64,000 nt of DNA from Planococcus maritimus. Lineage in GTDB: Bacteria; Bacillota; Bacilli; Bacillales_A; Planococcaceae. Location: NCBI RefSeq assembly GCF_001687625.2, contig NZ_CP016538.2, positions 592,001 to 656,000 on the forward strand. Direction: 5' to 3'. Shown here piece by piece: positions 17,738-26,000 of this stretch (its first letter is position 1; each line of letters starts with the position of its first letter). A model generated the notes under the pieces. It was not told the origin of the DNA, did not search any database, and worked only from the letters and a program-made list of their open reading frames with translations. A program made the position numbers and the translations under genes.

Positions 17738-18316
17738 TCACGATACGGAATGCTTTTTCGTCTCGGTTGTCGGCAACAGGCGGGCAGAGGATAGACGCTG
17801 CCGCACGGAAATGCCGATCCAGGCAGCGAGCGCCGCTTTGATGACACCGACGAGGATGAATGGCGCAAATCCGCCAACAAAAGCACCAGTCCAGGAAAGT
17901 TCGGCGAACACTTTTAGCCAGACGGTTCCGAAGCTCAAGGCGACGAACATGCCAAGGATGTTCGCAATGACCGCGTTCAGGAGCGTAAAGCCCCTTTTCT
18001 CCAGGTAATAGCCGATAACAAAAGCCGTCGGAATAAAGCCGAATAAATAGCCGCCCGTCGGCCCGAACAAACTGCCCAAACCACCGGATAGTTGCGCGAA
18101 TACCGGAATTCCAGCAGCGCCGATTGCGAGATAAACCAAAATCGATAAGGTGCCGTAACGTGCCCCTAAAATCGTGGCGGCGAGCCCAATTGCCAAAGTT
18201 TGCCCGGTGATCGGCACGAGCGGCAACGGAATGGTAACTTGAGCGAGAATGCCGATAATGGCTGCGAACAAAGCGGTGACAATCATCATTCTTAGTTTGC
18301 TATTAGACTGTGTCAT
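17738..18316 (-). CDS. bioY: BioY biotin transporter (S component)
   Basis: This 192-residue protein uses the ATG at 18316, which has GAAGGG upstream. It has six hydrophobic segments and the BioY signatures GILAQVTIPLPLVPITGQTLAIGLAATILGARYGTLSILVYLAIGAAGIPVFA and GPTGGYLFGF. It binds biotin in the membrane, working alone or with an ECF energising module (not encoded nearby). The promoter is overlapped by a perfect BirA-type operator, so it should be repressed when biotin is plentiful. Confidence 0.93.
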   Translation of the reverse strand: MTQSNSKLRMMIVTALFAAIIGILAQVTIPLPLVPITGQTLAIGLAATILGARYGTLSILVYLAIGAAGIPVFAQLSGGLGSLFGPTGGYLFGFIPTAFVIGYYLEKRGFTLLNAVIANILGMFVALSFGTVWLKVFAELSWTGAFVGGFAPFILVGVIKAALAAWIGISVRQRLSSARLLPTTETKKHSVS

Positions 18317-18336
18317 GTGAAATAATTCCCTTCTTT

Positions 18337-18371
18337 TTGAGTTAACCAATATATAAAATAAGTTAACTCAA
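18337..18371 (-). promoter_or_regulatory. BirA biotin operator of bioY
   Basis: A perfect inverted repeat, TTGAGTTAAC - 15 bp - GTTAACTCAA, lies 20 bp upstream of the bioY start codon. The half-site GTTAAC and the 15-bp spacing match the known BirA consensus in Bacillota. On the minus strand it sits directly after the predicted -10 element, where bound repressor would block transcription. Confidence 0.92.
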
Positions 18372-18372
18372 T

Positions 18373-18400
18373 GGTATAGTATGGCAAGAGCAGCTGTCAA
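18373..18400 (-). promoter_or_regulatory. Predicted sigma-A promoter of bioY
   Basis: On the minus strand TTGACA (18400-18395), a 16-bp spacer and TATACC (18378-18373) form a good vegetative promoter whose start point would fall within the BirA operator. Confidence 0.75.
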
Positions 18401-18516
18401 TAAGCTTTTAAAGAGAGCCAGGCGCGACCATAAGTGCAAAAACGAGGACGAATACGGCAAAGTGTAATGATAAAATGAAAAGAGATACAATAAAGAGAAG
18501 AGAGGGGGCGGCGGCG

Positions 18517-19092
18517 ATGGAAACAAAAACGAAGTTTACGTTCGATGAAATGTGGGAGAAGATCCTTGATTGCGACCGGAAATACGACGGCTTGTTTTAT
18601 ACTTGCGTGAAGACGACGAAGATCTATTGCCGGCCGTCCTGCCGCTCGCGCAAACCGAAAAAGCGTAACGTGGAATTTTGTGTTTCGACTGAAGAGGCAG
18701 AGCATCGCGGATTTCGGGCATGCAAAAGATGCCAACCGGCAGTCAATCACTCGCCTTATGTCGAATTTAACCAGCAAGTCATCAGCTTTTTAACAGACCA
18801 TTACCAGCAAAAAATCGGCTTAGAAGAAGTAGCTGCGCACATCGGCATGAGCCCGTCGTATGTCGACCGGCTGTTCAAGCAGGAGACAGGTGACACGCCA
18901 CGCTCTTATTTGGAGAAAATCCGCATCGACAAAGCGGCTCATTTACTGGCGAGCACCGATCAAACGAATTTGGAGATTTGCCTCGAGACCGGCTTTCACA
19001 GTACGTCTCATTTCTATAAAGTATTCCGGAAGCACAAACAGCAATCCCCGGGCGAGTACCGGAAAGAGAAAGGAGTGCCGCGGCATGGGTAG
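18517..19092 (+). CDS. adaA: AdaA-type methylphosphotriester acceptor and AraC-family activator
   Basis: This 191-residue protein uses the ATG at 18517 with GAGAGGGGG upstream. The N-terminal Ada zinc domain has Cys38 (the expected methyl acceptor, in IYCRPSC), Cys42, Cys69 and Cys72, matching the canonical spacing. A C-terminal AraC helix-turn-helix pair follows (YQQKIGLEEVAAHIGMSPSYVDRLFKQETG, ICLETGFHSTSHFYKVFRKHKQQSPGEYR). It repairs methylphosphotriesters by self-methylation and then activates the adaptive response. It heads the adaA-alkA-ogt operon. Confidence 0.95.
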   Translation: METKTKFTFDEMWEKILDCDRKYDGLFYTCVKTTKIYCRPSCRSRKPKKRNVEFCVSTEEAEHRGFRACKRCQPAVNHSPYVEFNQQVISFLTDHYQQKIGLEEVAAHIGMSPSYVDRLFKQETGDTPRSYLEKIRIDKAAHLLASTDQTNLEICLETGFHSTSHFYKVFRKHKQQSPGEYRKEKGVPRHG

Positions 19093-19972
19093 ACGGCTGA
19101 GAGTGGCCACGCCGCCAGATTTTAATTTTGCGGAATGCCTGGCGATACTGGGGCGTTCCGATCAGGAGTTGCTTCATACGATTCTAGATGAGCGCATCAG
19201 CAAATTACTGGCTGTAGAAGACGAGTCCATTTTGTTTAACGTGAGCTATTCAGAAGGTGCACTGCATATCGACTTTCCGCATCACACGCCGTCGGAACAA
19301 GGAAAGCAGGCAGTCCGGCGTTATGTGGCTGACTGGTTTGATTTGGACACGGATTTGCAGCCGTTCTACGCAATGGCCGCAAGCGACCCGGTACTGCAGG
19401 AAGTCGTCCAGCAACATGCCGGGCTCAGGGTGATGGGCTTGCCCGATTTATTTGAAGCTTTGTCGTGGGCAGTCATTGGTCAGCAAATCAATTTGACGTT
19501 TGCCTATACTTTGAAACGGCGCTTGATTGAGAACTTCGGGTCGTCGCTCACGGTGGGTGACGTCGATTATTGGGCTTTTCCTTCCGCTGAAACCATTGCT
19601 TCGCTGCAAGTAGAGCAATTAAGAACGCTGCAATTTTCGGGAAGAAAAGCAGAATACCTGATCCAGATTGCGCAGAAACTGGCGTCGGGCCGCCTGGTAA
19701 AAGACGAGCTCATCGGCCAAACCGAGCAGCAAGTGGAAAAACAATTGGTGGCGATCAGAGGCGTCGGGCCATGGTCGGCACATTACGTCATGATGAAATG
19801 CCTGCGTTTCAATTCTGCGTTTCCAATCACAGACGTGGGCTTGCACAATGCCTTAAAGCAGCAACTAGGAATGGAGCGGAAACCGACCGTCGCCGAGATT
19901 GAGGACTTGGCGAAACCTTGGACAGGCTGGCAAGCATATGCGACATTTTATTTATGGAGGGTGTTATTATGA
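19085..19972 (+). CDS. alkA: DNA-3-methyladenine glycosylase II
   Basis: This is a 295-residue protein from the ATG at 19085, overlapping the adaA end by 8 bp with AAAGGAG inside the adaA coding region. The helix-hairpin-helix (IRGVGPWSAHYVMMK, about 224-238) and the catalytic Asp (ITDVGLH, D250) identify the AlkA base-excision glycosylases that remove alkylated purines. The N-terminal domain (DFNFAECLAILGRS) is the AlkA N-domain. It overlaps the ogt start by 4 bp. Confidence 0.93.
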   Translation: MGRRLRVATPPDFNFAECLAILGRSDQELLHTILDERISKLLAVEDESILFNVSYSEGALHIDFPHHTPSEQGKQAVRRYVADWFDLDTDLQPFYAMAASDPVLQEVVQQHAGLRVMGLPDLFEALSWAVIGQQINLTFAYTLKRRLIENFGSSLTVGDVDYWAFPSAETIASLQVEQLRTLQFSGRKAEYLIQIAQKLASGRLVKDELIGQTEQQVEKQLVAIRGVGPWSAHYVMMKCLRFNSAFPITDVGLHNALKQQLGMERKPTVAEIEDLAKPWTGWQAYATFYLWRVLL

Positions 19973-20463
19973 CTGAATTGCATCAAGTGGATTATCCATC
20001 GCCAATTGGCGTCGTCGAAATCACCGGAACTGAACAAGGCATCGTGTCGCTTTATTTCAGCGAGCGGGAACAGCCGTTGCATATGGTGCAATCAGACACG
20101 CCGCAAGTGCTGCAAACCGCTTTGCAGGAACTGGACGAATATTTCAAAGGGCAGCGCACGGAGTTCACAGTTCCATGCATTTCGTCCGGCACCGAATTTC
20201 AGCAAAAAGTATGGGCGGCGTTACCGAGCATTGCTTATGGCAAAACCGCTTCTTACCGCGACATCGCAGTAGCAGTCGGCAACGAGAAATCCGTCCGTGC
20301 AGTAGGGAATGCCAACAGTAAAAACAAAATCAGCATCATCATCCCGTGCCACCGTATTATCGGATCGAACGGCAAATTGACAGGATACGCGGGCAGCTTG
20401 AGCCGCAAAGAATGGCTACTCAAGCACGAGCAAGCAGTACAGAGCAATCAAATGAAGGCATGA
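19969..20463 (+). CDS. ogt: Methylated-DNA-protein cysteine S-methyltransferase
   Basis: This 164-residue protein has the active-site motif PCHRII with acceptor Cys127, preceded by YRDIAVAVGNEKSVRAVGNANSKN, the standard Ogt/AGT DNA-binding winged helix. It removes O6-alkyl groups from guanine in a suicidal reaction. It is the third gene of the operon, coupled to alkA through ATGA, and the operon ends at a bidirectional terminator. Confidence 0.95.
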   Translation: MTELHQVDYPSPIGVVEITGTEQGIVSLYFSEREQPLHMVQSDTPQVLQTALQELDEYFKGQRTEFTVPCISSGTEFQQKVWAALPSIAYGKTASYRDIAVAVGNEKSVRAVGNANSKNKISIIIPCHRIIGSNGKLTGYAGSLSRKEWLLKHEQAVQSNQMKA

Positions 20464-20505
20464 AAAAAAGGGAAGCAAATCCAATCGATTTGCTTCCCTT
20501 TCCTA
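20464..20505. terminator. Bidirectional terminator
   Basis: AAAGGGAAGCAAATC pairs with GATTTGCTTCCCTTT, with A-run and T-rich flanks. It is shared by ogt and the convergent acetyltransferase gene. Confidence 0.88.
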
Positions 20506-20516
20506 TGGGCTTGCGA

Positions 20517-21077
20517 TTACTGTTCTAGTGTCTTGATGACGATAGCTGGATTGCCGCCGACAACCGTATTCGCCGGTACGTCTTTGACAACAACGGCACC
20601 GGATGCGATAACGGCATTGTCGCCGATCGTGACACCCGGATTGATGACGGCACGGCCGCCGATCCATACATTATCGCCGATGCGCACCGCTTTGCCGCAT
20701 TCGACTCCGCTCAGCCGCTGCTCGATATCGAGCGGGTGAGTCGCTGTATAGATATGGACGCCAGGGCCCACCAGGCAATTGTCGCCAATGCGAATGTCGC
20801 AGACGTCGAGGAACACGCAATCGAAATTGGCGAAGAAATTGTGGCCGACATGGATATTATAGCCATAGTCGCAGCGGAAGTTCGGCTCGATATACAAATG
20901 ATCCCCACTCGAGCCCAGCAATTGGCTCATGAACCGCTTGCGTTCCTGGCCGTCAGTCTCCATCGATTTATTGAACAAGCGCAAGAGCCGTTTCGCGTTG
21001 ACGCGCTCGCGTACCAATACCGGATCATCCGCCCGGTAAAGCGCGCCGGCGAGCATTTTATCTTTTTCTGTATGCAT
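20517..21077 (-). CDS. Sugar O-acetyltransferase (maltose/galactoside acetyltransferase family)
   Basis: This 186-residue left-handed beta-helix acetyltransferase starts with the Maa N-terminal segment ([35 protein letters not shown]). Hexapeptide repeats follow ([59 protein letters not shown]). The catalytic His is in TATHPLD. Acetyl-CoA is the donor and sugars the likely acceptor. It is followed on the same strand side by nothing but the shared terminator. Confidence 0.9.
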   Translation of the reverse strand: MHTEKDKMLAGALYRADDPVLVRERVNAKRLLRLFNKSMETDGQERKRFMSQLLGSSGDHLYIEPNFRCDYGYNIHVGHNFFANFDCVFLDVCDIRIGDNCLVGPGVHIYTATHPLDIEQRLSGVECGKAVRIGDNVWIGGRAVINPGVTIGDNAVIASGAVVVKDVPANTVVGGNPAIVIKTLEQ

Positions 21078-21100
21078 CCAATCCCTCTTTCCCGATCAAA

Positions 21101-21355
21101 TTAAAATCCGAACAAGCGCCTCGCGATAAAGGCAAAGGCGGCGACTGCCGTGATGAATGCCGCTACAAAAAACGCCACGGCGTAAGACACTAAATTGCCC
21201 GGCAGCACCGCTTCGCCGATTTCAAAGAAATAAAACTGGATCGCGACCGGTTCTGTGGCATGGCGCATGAGCCACACCTGGACGCCTTTGACGGCAAACA
21301 AGACGCTGATAGCCAAAAGCACCGAAAACGCTGTCCAGCGAATGCCTTTCCACAC
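21101..21355 (-). CDS. Small two-helix membrane protein
   Basis: This is an 84-residue protein from the GTG at 21355, chosen because AAGGAGG lies 8 bp upstream; an in-frame ATG at 21376 would put that site inside the gene. Two hydrophobic segments (WTAFSVLLAISVLFAVKGVQVW and LVSYAVAFFVAAFITAVAAFAFIA) flank a polar loop. It lies 23 bp upstream of the acetyltransferase gene in the same direction and may be co-transcribed. The family is not recognised. Confidence 0.65.
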   Translation of the reverse strand: MWKGIRWTAFSVLLAISVLFAVKGVQVWLMRHATEPVAIQFYFFEIGEAVLPGNLVSYAVAFFVAAFITAVAAFAFIARRLFGF

Positions 21356-21494
21356 GACAACCGCCTCCTTATTCATATTAAGGATATTATAACAGAATAG
21401 AAAAACGAGCCGGCATGAAGTTTTCGAATTCTTTGAAATATTTACATGCATTTTACATAAAACCCTTTATAATACTAGGAAAGGAGTGGAACCA

Positions 21495-22160
21495 ATGAAA
21501 ACGATCAACCGAACGATTCAAAGCGACCAGGGCCAGCCGATTCAATATAGCTTGGTCTTTAATCAAGACCAGACCAAAAAACTAGCGATTTTCCTGCCGG
21601 GCATCGGCTATACAGCCAAAAGCCCGTTATTTCATTACACGGAGCGACTGCTTGCTGAACAGGAATACGACATCTTGCGCATCAATTACGATTACAATCA
21701 TCCTTTTTATGACACCTACACGATGGCAGAAATCGAACAAGCCATCAAACACGACGTCAAACAAGTGATCGATCAAGTGCTAAAGGGCAGCATTTACGAA
21801 AAATTCTTCCTCGTGGCGAAGTCGCTTGGTACGATCGCACTCGCGAATGAGCTCGAGCGCCCAAGATTTTCAGGCGCGAAAACGGTCTGGCTGACGCCGC
21901 TGCTCAAACATACAGAGGTCTTCGAAGCGATGAAGCAATGCCCGAACCCGGCACTCAGCTTTATTGGGGATAAAGACCATTATTACGACCGGACGCGAAT
22001 GGACGATCTGCAAGCCAATCAACAATTGGACGCGCACGTGCTAAAAGACGTGAACCACGGCATGGATTTTGTCGGCGATCCACTGAAGTCGATTGATACG
22101 TTGAAAGACATCATCACCGATATTCACGCCTTCTCGAAAAAGAGCATTCATCACGCTTAA
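21495..22160 (+). CDS. Alpha/beta hydrolase family protein
   Basis: This 221-residue protein starts at the ATG with AAGGAGTGG upstream. The fold is visible in KLAIFLPGIGYTAKSPLFHYTERLL (oxyanion loop), FFLVAKSLGTIAL (nucleophile elbow with Ser in AKSLGT), SFIGDKDHYYD (acid) and VNHGMDF (catalytic His). The substrate is unknown. It is a single gene with a compact ACCGCC/GGCGGT terminator. Confidence 0.8.
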   Translation: MKTINRTIQSDQGQPIQYSLVFNQDQTKKLAIFLPGIGYTAKSPLFHYTERLLAEQEYDILRINYDYNHPFYDTYTMAEIEQAIKHDVKQVIDQVLKGSIYEKFFLVAKSLGTIALANELERPRFSGAKTVWLTPLLKHTEVFEAMKQCPNPALSFIGDKDHYYDRTRMDDLQANQQLDAHVLKDVNHGMDFVGDPLKSIDTLKDIITDIHAFSKKSIHHA

Positions 22161-22167
22161 GGCACCA

Positions 22168-22193
22168 CCGCCCCTAGAGGCGGTTTTTTTATG
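22168..22193 (+). terminator. Rho-independent terminator
   Basis: ACCGCC CCTAGA GGCGGT followed by T7. Confidence 0.85.
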
Positions 22194-22246
22194 CCGTTTT
22201 TCAAGTTGTCTAAAGGGGTATAGTTTCTGCAAAAGGAGGGTGCACG

Positions 22247-22693
22247 ATGGCATTCGATTACGATTTGGACTATAAAAATTTAGATTTGCGGAAAAACCCC
22301 GAATTGTATCGCGTCGGCAAAGGCGAGCAAGGGGTGTTGATGGTGGAGCCGTATAAAGGTGAAATCCTGCCGCATTGGCGTTTCAAAACGCCGGACATCG
22401 CCCAGGAGTCGTGCGATAAGATTTCCGAGCTGTTCGAGGAATACCGTAAGAAGGACGATTTTGTCGGCATGGACATGGCCCGCAAATTCATCCAGATGGG
22501 CTACACCCGCGCACGACGCTATACGAATTACAAAGGCGGCCGCAAATACAACGAAGACGGTTCGATCAAAGACCGCGAGATTGATGAAGAGAAAGCGGAG
22601 TCGGCAGCGATTTTCAAGAAGCGCTGGGACGAGATTCGTGAAGATGAGGATTATTTGAAGCGAAAAAAAGAGCATCAGAAGAAATATGGTTGA
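22247..22693 (+). CDS. DUF4385 family protein
   Basis: This 148-residue soluble, charged protein matches the DUF4385 family. Landmarks are the N-terminal DYDLDYKNLDLRKNPELYRVGKGEQGVLMVEPYKGEILPHWRFKTP, then RKFIQMGYTRARRYTNYKGGRKY, and a Lys/Glu-rich tail. The family function is unknown. AAAGGAGG precedes the ATG. Confidence 0.8.
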   Translation: MAFDYDLDYKNLDLRKNPELYRVGKGEQGVLMVEPYKGEILPHWRFKTPDIAQESCDKISELFEEYRKKDDFVGMDMARKFIQMGYTRARRYTNYKGGRKYNEDGSIKDREIDEEKAESAAIFKKRWDEIREDEDYLKRKKEHQKKYG

Positions 22694-22722
22694 AACTGCA
22701 TCCAAGAGGTGCAGTTTTTTTG
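22694..22722 (+). terminator. Rho-independent terminator
   Basis: AAACTGCA(TCC) pairs with TGCAGTTT, followed by a T-run. The T-run overlaps the first unit of the TTTGTGG box array. Confidence 0.8.
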
Positions 22723-22896
22723 TGGAAAGAATGAGGTTGTTTGTGGAATGAGGGGGTTTGTTTGTGGAATGAAGTGGTTTTTGTGGAACCAAGCAGTTTG
22801 TTTGTGGAATAAAGCGAGTCTTTTGTAGAATTAAGCGATTTGTTTGTGGAATGAAGGGGTTTGTTTGTGGGACCAAGAGGTTTATTTGCGGAATGA
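22719..22896. repeat. Array of nine TTTGTGGAAT-type boxes with ~21-bp period
   Basis: Boxes begin at 22719, 22740, 22761, 22780, 22801, 22822, 22843, 22864 and 22885. All but one interval is exactly 21 bp and one is 19-20. The consensus is TTTGTGGAATGA, with variants TTTGTAGAATT and TTTGCGGAATG. On the minus strand the 21-bp period would read as a heptapeptide repeat (HSTNKPL-like), but no ribosome site or coding bias supports a gene. The sequence between boxes is variable. Confidence 0.8.
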
Positions 22897-23040
22897 AGAT
22901 GATGTGATATTTTATCGCTTGCGTATTCGCTCCCACTGCTTTTTCGGTGGTGTGTAGATAAGGATAGTGGGAAAATCGCATTATGGCGCAATTTATGAGT
23001 AGATAGTGAGAATTTGGGGGTCGTCCGTCTTACTATTCGC

Positions 23041-23204
23041 TGCCTTGCTTTGGGTTGAGCTTCCGCAGTGAGCCAAGAAGAACACTTGTCTCACTGCTTC
23101 GCTTCACCCTTTGCGCTCGGCGGCTTTGTGATTTCATTGAGATGAATTTTGGACACTTGTTTGTGCTTTTATTGTTTCCATCGGCTGGAGGGGGAATCGC
23201 TTCC
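23041..23204. repeat. Intergenic repeat unit, copy A
   Basis: This is a diverged direct repeat of 23290-23456. Shared segments include CTTTGGGTTGAGCT, AGCCAAGAAGA, CTTGTCTCACTGCTTCGC and, at the far end, GGGGGAATCGCTTCC. The unit carries no open frame with a credible start. Confidence 0.7.
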
Positions 23205-23289
23205 TGCTTTTTGGAAGGAGTGTATATGAGATAGTGAGGGTTTGTTTGTGGAGACGTTGTTGGATTTATCGACGCTTCAGTGAAGTAGT

Positions 23290-23456
23290 CGCCGCCCGGC
23301 TTTGGGTTGAGCTCCCACAGTAAGCCAAGAAGAGCGCTTGTCTCACTGCTTCGCTTCACCCTTGGCGCTGGGCGGCTTAGAGATTTCGTTGAATGTTGCT
23401 TGTATAAGTAAATCTGCTTCTGTAGTCAGTTGCCGGCTAGTGGGGGAATCGCTTCC
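23290..23456. repeat. Intergenic repeat unit, copy B
   Basis: Second copy of the 23041-23204 unit, in the same orientation, with about 85 bp between the copies. With the box array upstream, it makes the whole 22.7-23.5 kb interval non-coding repeat sequence. Confidence 0.7.
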
Positions 23457-23528
23457 CCATACTAGTATCTAGTTCGCCGATGCTTAAGTAGAAAAGCTTG
23501 TAGATGGTTCAGAACTAATTTCCTTCCA

Positions 23529-23562
23529 CAAAAAAAGCCTCCCGACACCGCCGGGAGGCTTA
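23529..23562 (-). terminator. Terminator of the symporter gene
   Basis: AAGCCTCCCG pairs with CGGGAGGCTT on the minus strand, followed by T7. Confidence 0.85.
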
Positions 23563-23570
23563 CTTCTATT

Positions 23571-24842
23571 TTATGCTTCTTGCGGGTTCATGGCTTCTTC
23601 TGTTTCCAAGCCGTGCTTTTTCTCGGTTTCTGCAACCATCAAGGCACAAGCTGCGTCACCTGAGATATTGATCGCTGTGCGGGACATATCGAGCAAGCGG
23701 TCGATCCCGAGCACGAGGCCGATGCCTTCGACCGGAAGACCGACACTCGACAAGACCATGGCGAGCATGATCAAGCCGACACCTGGAACTCCGGCTGTCC
23801 CGATACTGGCAAGAACCGCAGTCAAGACGACAGTCAATATCTGGCCAATCGTCAAGTCGACCATGAAGGCCTGGGCGATGAACATGGTCGCTGCCCCTTG
23901 CATGATCGCTGTGCCGTCCATGTTAATCGTCGCACCGAGCGGTTGGACAAAGGAACTGATCGACTTCGGAATTTTCAAGTCACGCTGTGCGACTTCCATC
24001 GACACCGGAAGCGTCCCGGTGCTGCTGGAAGTACTGAAGGCGACCGTCATGGCGGGCATGAAAGTTTTGAAAAACCACACCGGGCTTTTCTTCGCCATGA
24101 AGTAGACCGTACCGCCATACGTAAAGGCGGCGTGGATTAATAGCGCGCCGATGACGACGAGCATATACGAGCCCATCGCCTGGATAGCGGCAAGACCTTG
24201 CGAACCGATCGCCGTGGCAATCAAGCCGAATGTGCCGTACGGGGCAAAACGCATGACGATGCCGACCAAATACATCATGATCTCATTGCCCTGTTCGACG
24301 AGAGTTAAAATGCCTTTTGTCTTGTCGCCAAGAGCGGTGAGGGCGAGGCCGACAAAGACCGCGAAAACGATGATTTGAAGCATATTGCCTTCAGTCATTG
24401 CTTCAAGCGGATTTTTCGGGATGATGTTGAGCAAGGTATCAGCGATCGATGGGGCTTCGTCCGGGCTATACGTCGCAGCGCCGATATCGAAATCACCCGC
24501 AGCGCCTGGTTGGACGAGTGCGGATAAGCCGAGTCCGATCGTGATGGCGATGGTCGTCGTCACCAAGAAATATGAAATGGTCTTGATGCCGATGCGGCCG
24601 AGTTTCGCCGGATCGCCAAGCCCTGCGGTACCGAGGACGATGGATAAGAACACGAGTGGAACGACGAGCATGCTGATGAGCGCGAGGAAGATTTGCCCAA
24701 TCGGCACGAATATGTAAGGATTGAGTATTGCGAAAACTTCCGGCGCAAAAAGATTTAACAGCAATCCGGTGAGTGCACCTAAGATCAAGGCACTGATGAC
24801 TTTAAAGGTTAAGCCTTTCTTTTTCTTCAATAGATCCACCAA
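23571..24842 (-). CDS. Dicarboxylate/amino acid:cation symporter (DAACS family)
   Basis: This 423-residue membrane protein has the glutamate/dicarboxylate symporter signatures AFSTSSSTGTLPVSM (HP1 serine-rich loop), TINMDGTAIMQG (the NMDGT cation site), ASIGTAGVPGVGLIMLAMVL (HP2) and DRLLDMSRTAINISGDA (TM8 binding Arg and Asp). It takes up glutamate, aspartate or C4-dicarboxylates with Na+ or H+. The exact start (a TTG at 24842 or a nearby TTG/GTG) is uncertain. Confidence 0.93.
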   Translation of the reverse strand: MVDLLKKKKGLTFKVISALILGALTGLLLNLFAPEVFAILNPYIFVPIGQIFLALISMLVVPLVFLSIVLGTAGLGDPAKLGRIGIKTISYFLVTTTIAITIGLGLSALVQPGAAGDFDIGAATYSPDEAPSIADTLLNIIPKNPLEAMTEGNMLQIIVFAVFVGLALTALGDKTKGILTLVEQGNEIMMYLVGIVMRFAPYGTFGLIATAIGSQGLAAIQAMGSYMLVVIGALLIHAAFTYGGTVYFMAKKSPVWFFKTFMPAMTVAFSTSSSTGTLPVSMEVAQRDLKIPKSISSFVQPLGATINMDGTAIMQGAATMFIAQAFMVDLTIGQILTVVLTAVLASIGTAGVPGVGLIMLAMVLSSVGLPVEGIGLVLGIDRLLDMSRTAINISGDAACALMVAETEKKHGLETEEAMNPQEA

Positions 24843-25009
24843 CTTTCTTTATTTAAGGAAACGCATAAAAATAAGTGTAACCGAATTCAATAAAAATCAA
24901 CAGTTTCAACAGTCTGCTTTGCTTGGCAAGCGATTTCCTAAAAACCTGCAACTATTCCCATGGGTCCGTCGTCTAACATGATAGAATTACGGCGAAAAGA
25001 GGTAAGAAT

Positions 25010-25894
25010 ATGGTGAAAAAAGCAGTCATCGCAGGCGGAACAGGGTTTATCGGATCGTATTTAAAAGAAAAATACGAACGTCTTGGCTATCGGGTTTATA
25101 TCATTTCACGGCAATCGGGGCACATTCAATGGGACGACGCCCAGGGGATGGTGGATGCGCTTGACGGGGCGAAGCTGGTGATTAACCTTGCTGGGAAATC
25201 CGTCAATTGCCGTTACACGGAAGCGAATAAACGCGAGATTTTCAATTCGCGCACCGAGACGACCGAAACGCTGGGCCACATGATCGAAGCGTGCAAAAAG
25301 GCTCCCGAAGTATGGGTCAACGCCAGCACCGCGACGATTTACCGTCATGCAGAAGACCGCCCGATGACTGAAGGCGGCGGTGAATTTGGCCGCGGCTTTT
25401 CAGTCGAAGTCGCAAAAGCCTGGGAAGACCGCTTTTTTTCATTTCAACTCTCGAAAACGCGCCAAGTCGCCTTGCGCATCGCGATCGTGCTTGGTGACGG
25501 AGGCGTCATGGAACCTTATCGCAAACTGGTGAAATATGGGCTCGGCGGAAAACAAGGCAATGGCCGCCAAATGTTTAGCTGGATTCATATTGAAGACTTA
25601 TACCGAATGGTTCGATTTGTGCAGCACCGCGATGAACTCGCCGGTGTTTTTAATGCCGCTGCCCCGAACCCGGTAACGAATAAAGAATGGATGAAAATCT
25701 TGCGGCAATCGATGAACCGCCGGACGGGACTTCCGGCATCGAAGTGGATGCTTGAAACAGGGGCAGCTGCGCTTCGGACCGAAACTGAGCTGATCCTGAA
25801 AAGCCGCTGGGTCGTGCCGGAGCGGCTGGTGCGAGAAGGATTTCGCTTCCGCTATCCGGCGCTTGGAAACGCGCTAGCTGATTTGAATGAGTAA
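25010..25894 (+). CDS. TIGR01777-type epimerase (extended SDR)
   Basis: This 294-residue protein has the NAD(P) motif GGTGFIGSYL (about residues 8-17), LVINLAGKSVNCRYTEANKREIFNSR (the family hallmark) and INASTATIY-like catalytic region (VNASTATIYRH). The C-terminal domain closely fits TIGR01777/SDR39U1 proteins (FSWIHIEDLYRMVRFV, FNAAAPNPVTNKEWMK, LKSRWVVPERLVREGFRFRYP). The physiological substrate is unknown. It is transcribed alone, with its own terminator. Confidence 0.9.
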   Translation: MVKKAVIAGGTGFIGSYLKEKYERLGYRVYIISRQSGHIQWDDAQGMVDALDGAKLVINLAGKSVNCRYTEANKREIFNSRTETTETLGHMIEACKKAPEVWVNASTATIYRHAEDRPMTEGGGEFGRGFSVEVAKAWEDRFFSFQLSKTRQVALRIAIVLGDGGVMEPYRKLVKYGLGGKQGNGRQMFSWIHIEDLYRMVRFVQHRDELAGVFNAAAPNPVTNKEWMKILRQSMNRRTGLPASKWMLETGAAALRTETELILKSRWVVPERLVREGFRFRYPALGNALADLNE

Positions 25895-25934
25895 CAGACA
25901 TGCAGGCATTCACAGGAATGTCTGTATTTTTGTG
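25894..25934 (+). terminator. Rho-independent terminator
   Basis: ACAGACAT pairs with ATGTCTGT, followed by ATTTTT, with a longer imperfect inner stem. Confidence 0.7.
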
Positions 25935-26000
25935 CGCACAGCTGGACCATCTAGGGTATGCTAGGAAAAGATTAAGAGAAAGAGAATGCGGGGGACAGTA

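Noticed and set aside
22280..22991. Long minus-strand frames over the box array encoding HSTNKPL-like heptapeptide repeats
   Set aside because: They overlap the DUF4385 gene and its terminator, lack ribosome sites, and the apparent peptide repeat follows simply from the 21-bp DNA period.
23033..23359. Minus-strand frame with repeated KRSSETS-LLG-L--LNPK phrases
   Set aside because: The phrase repetition mirrors the direct DNA repeat; no start signal or codon bias is seen.
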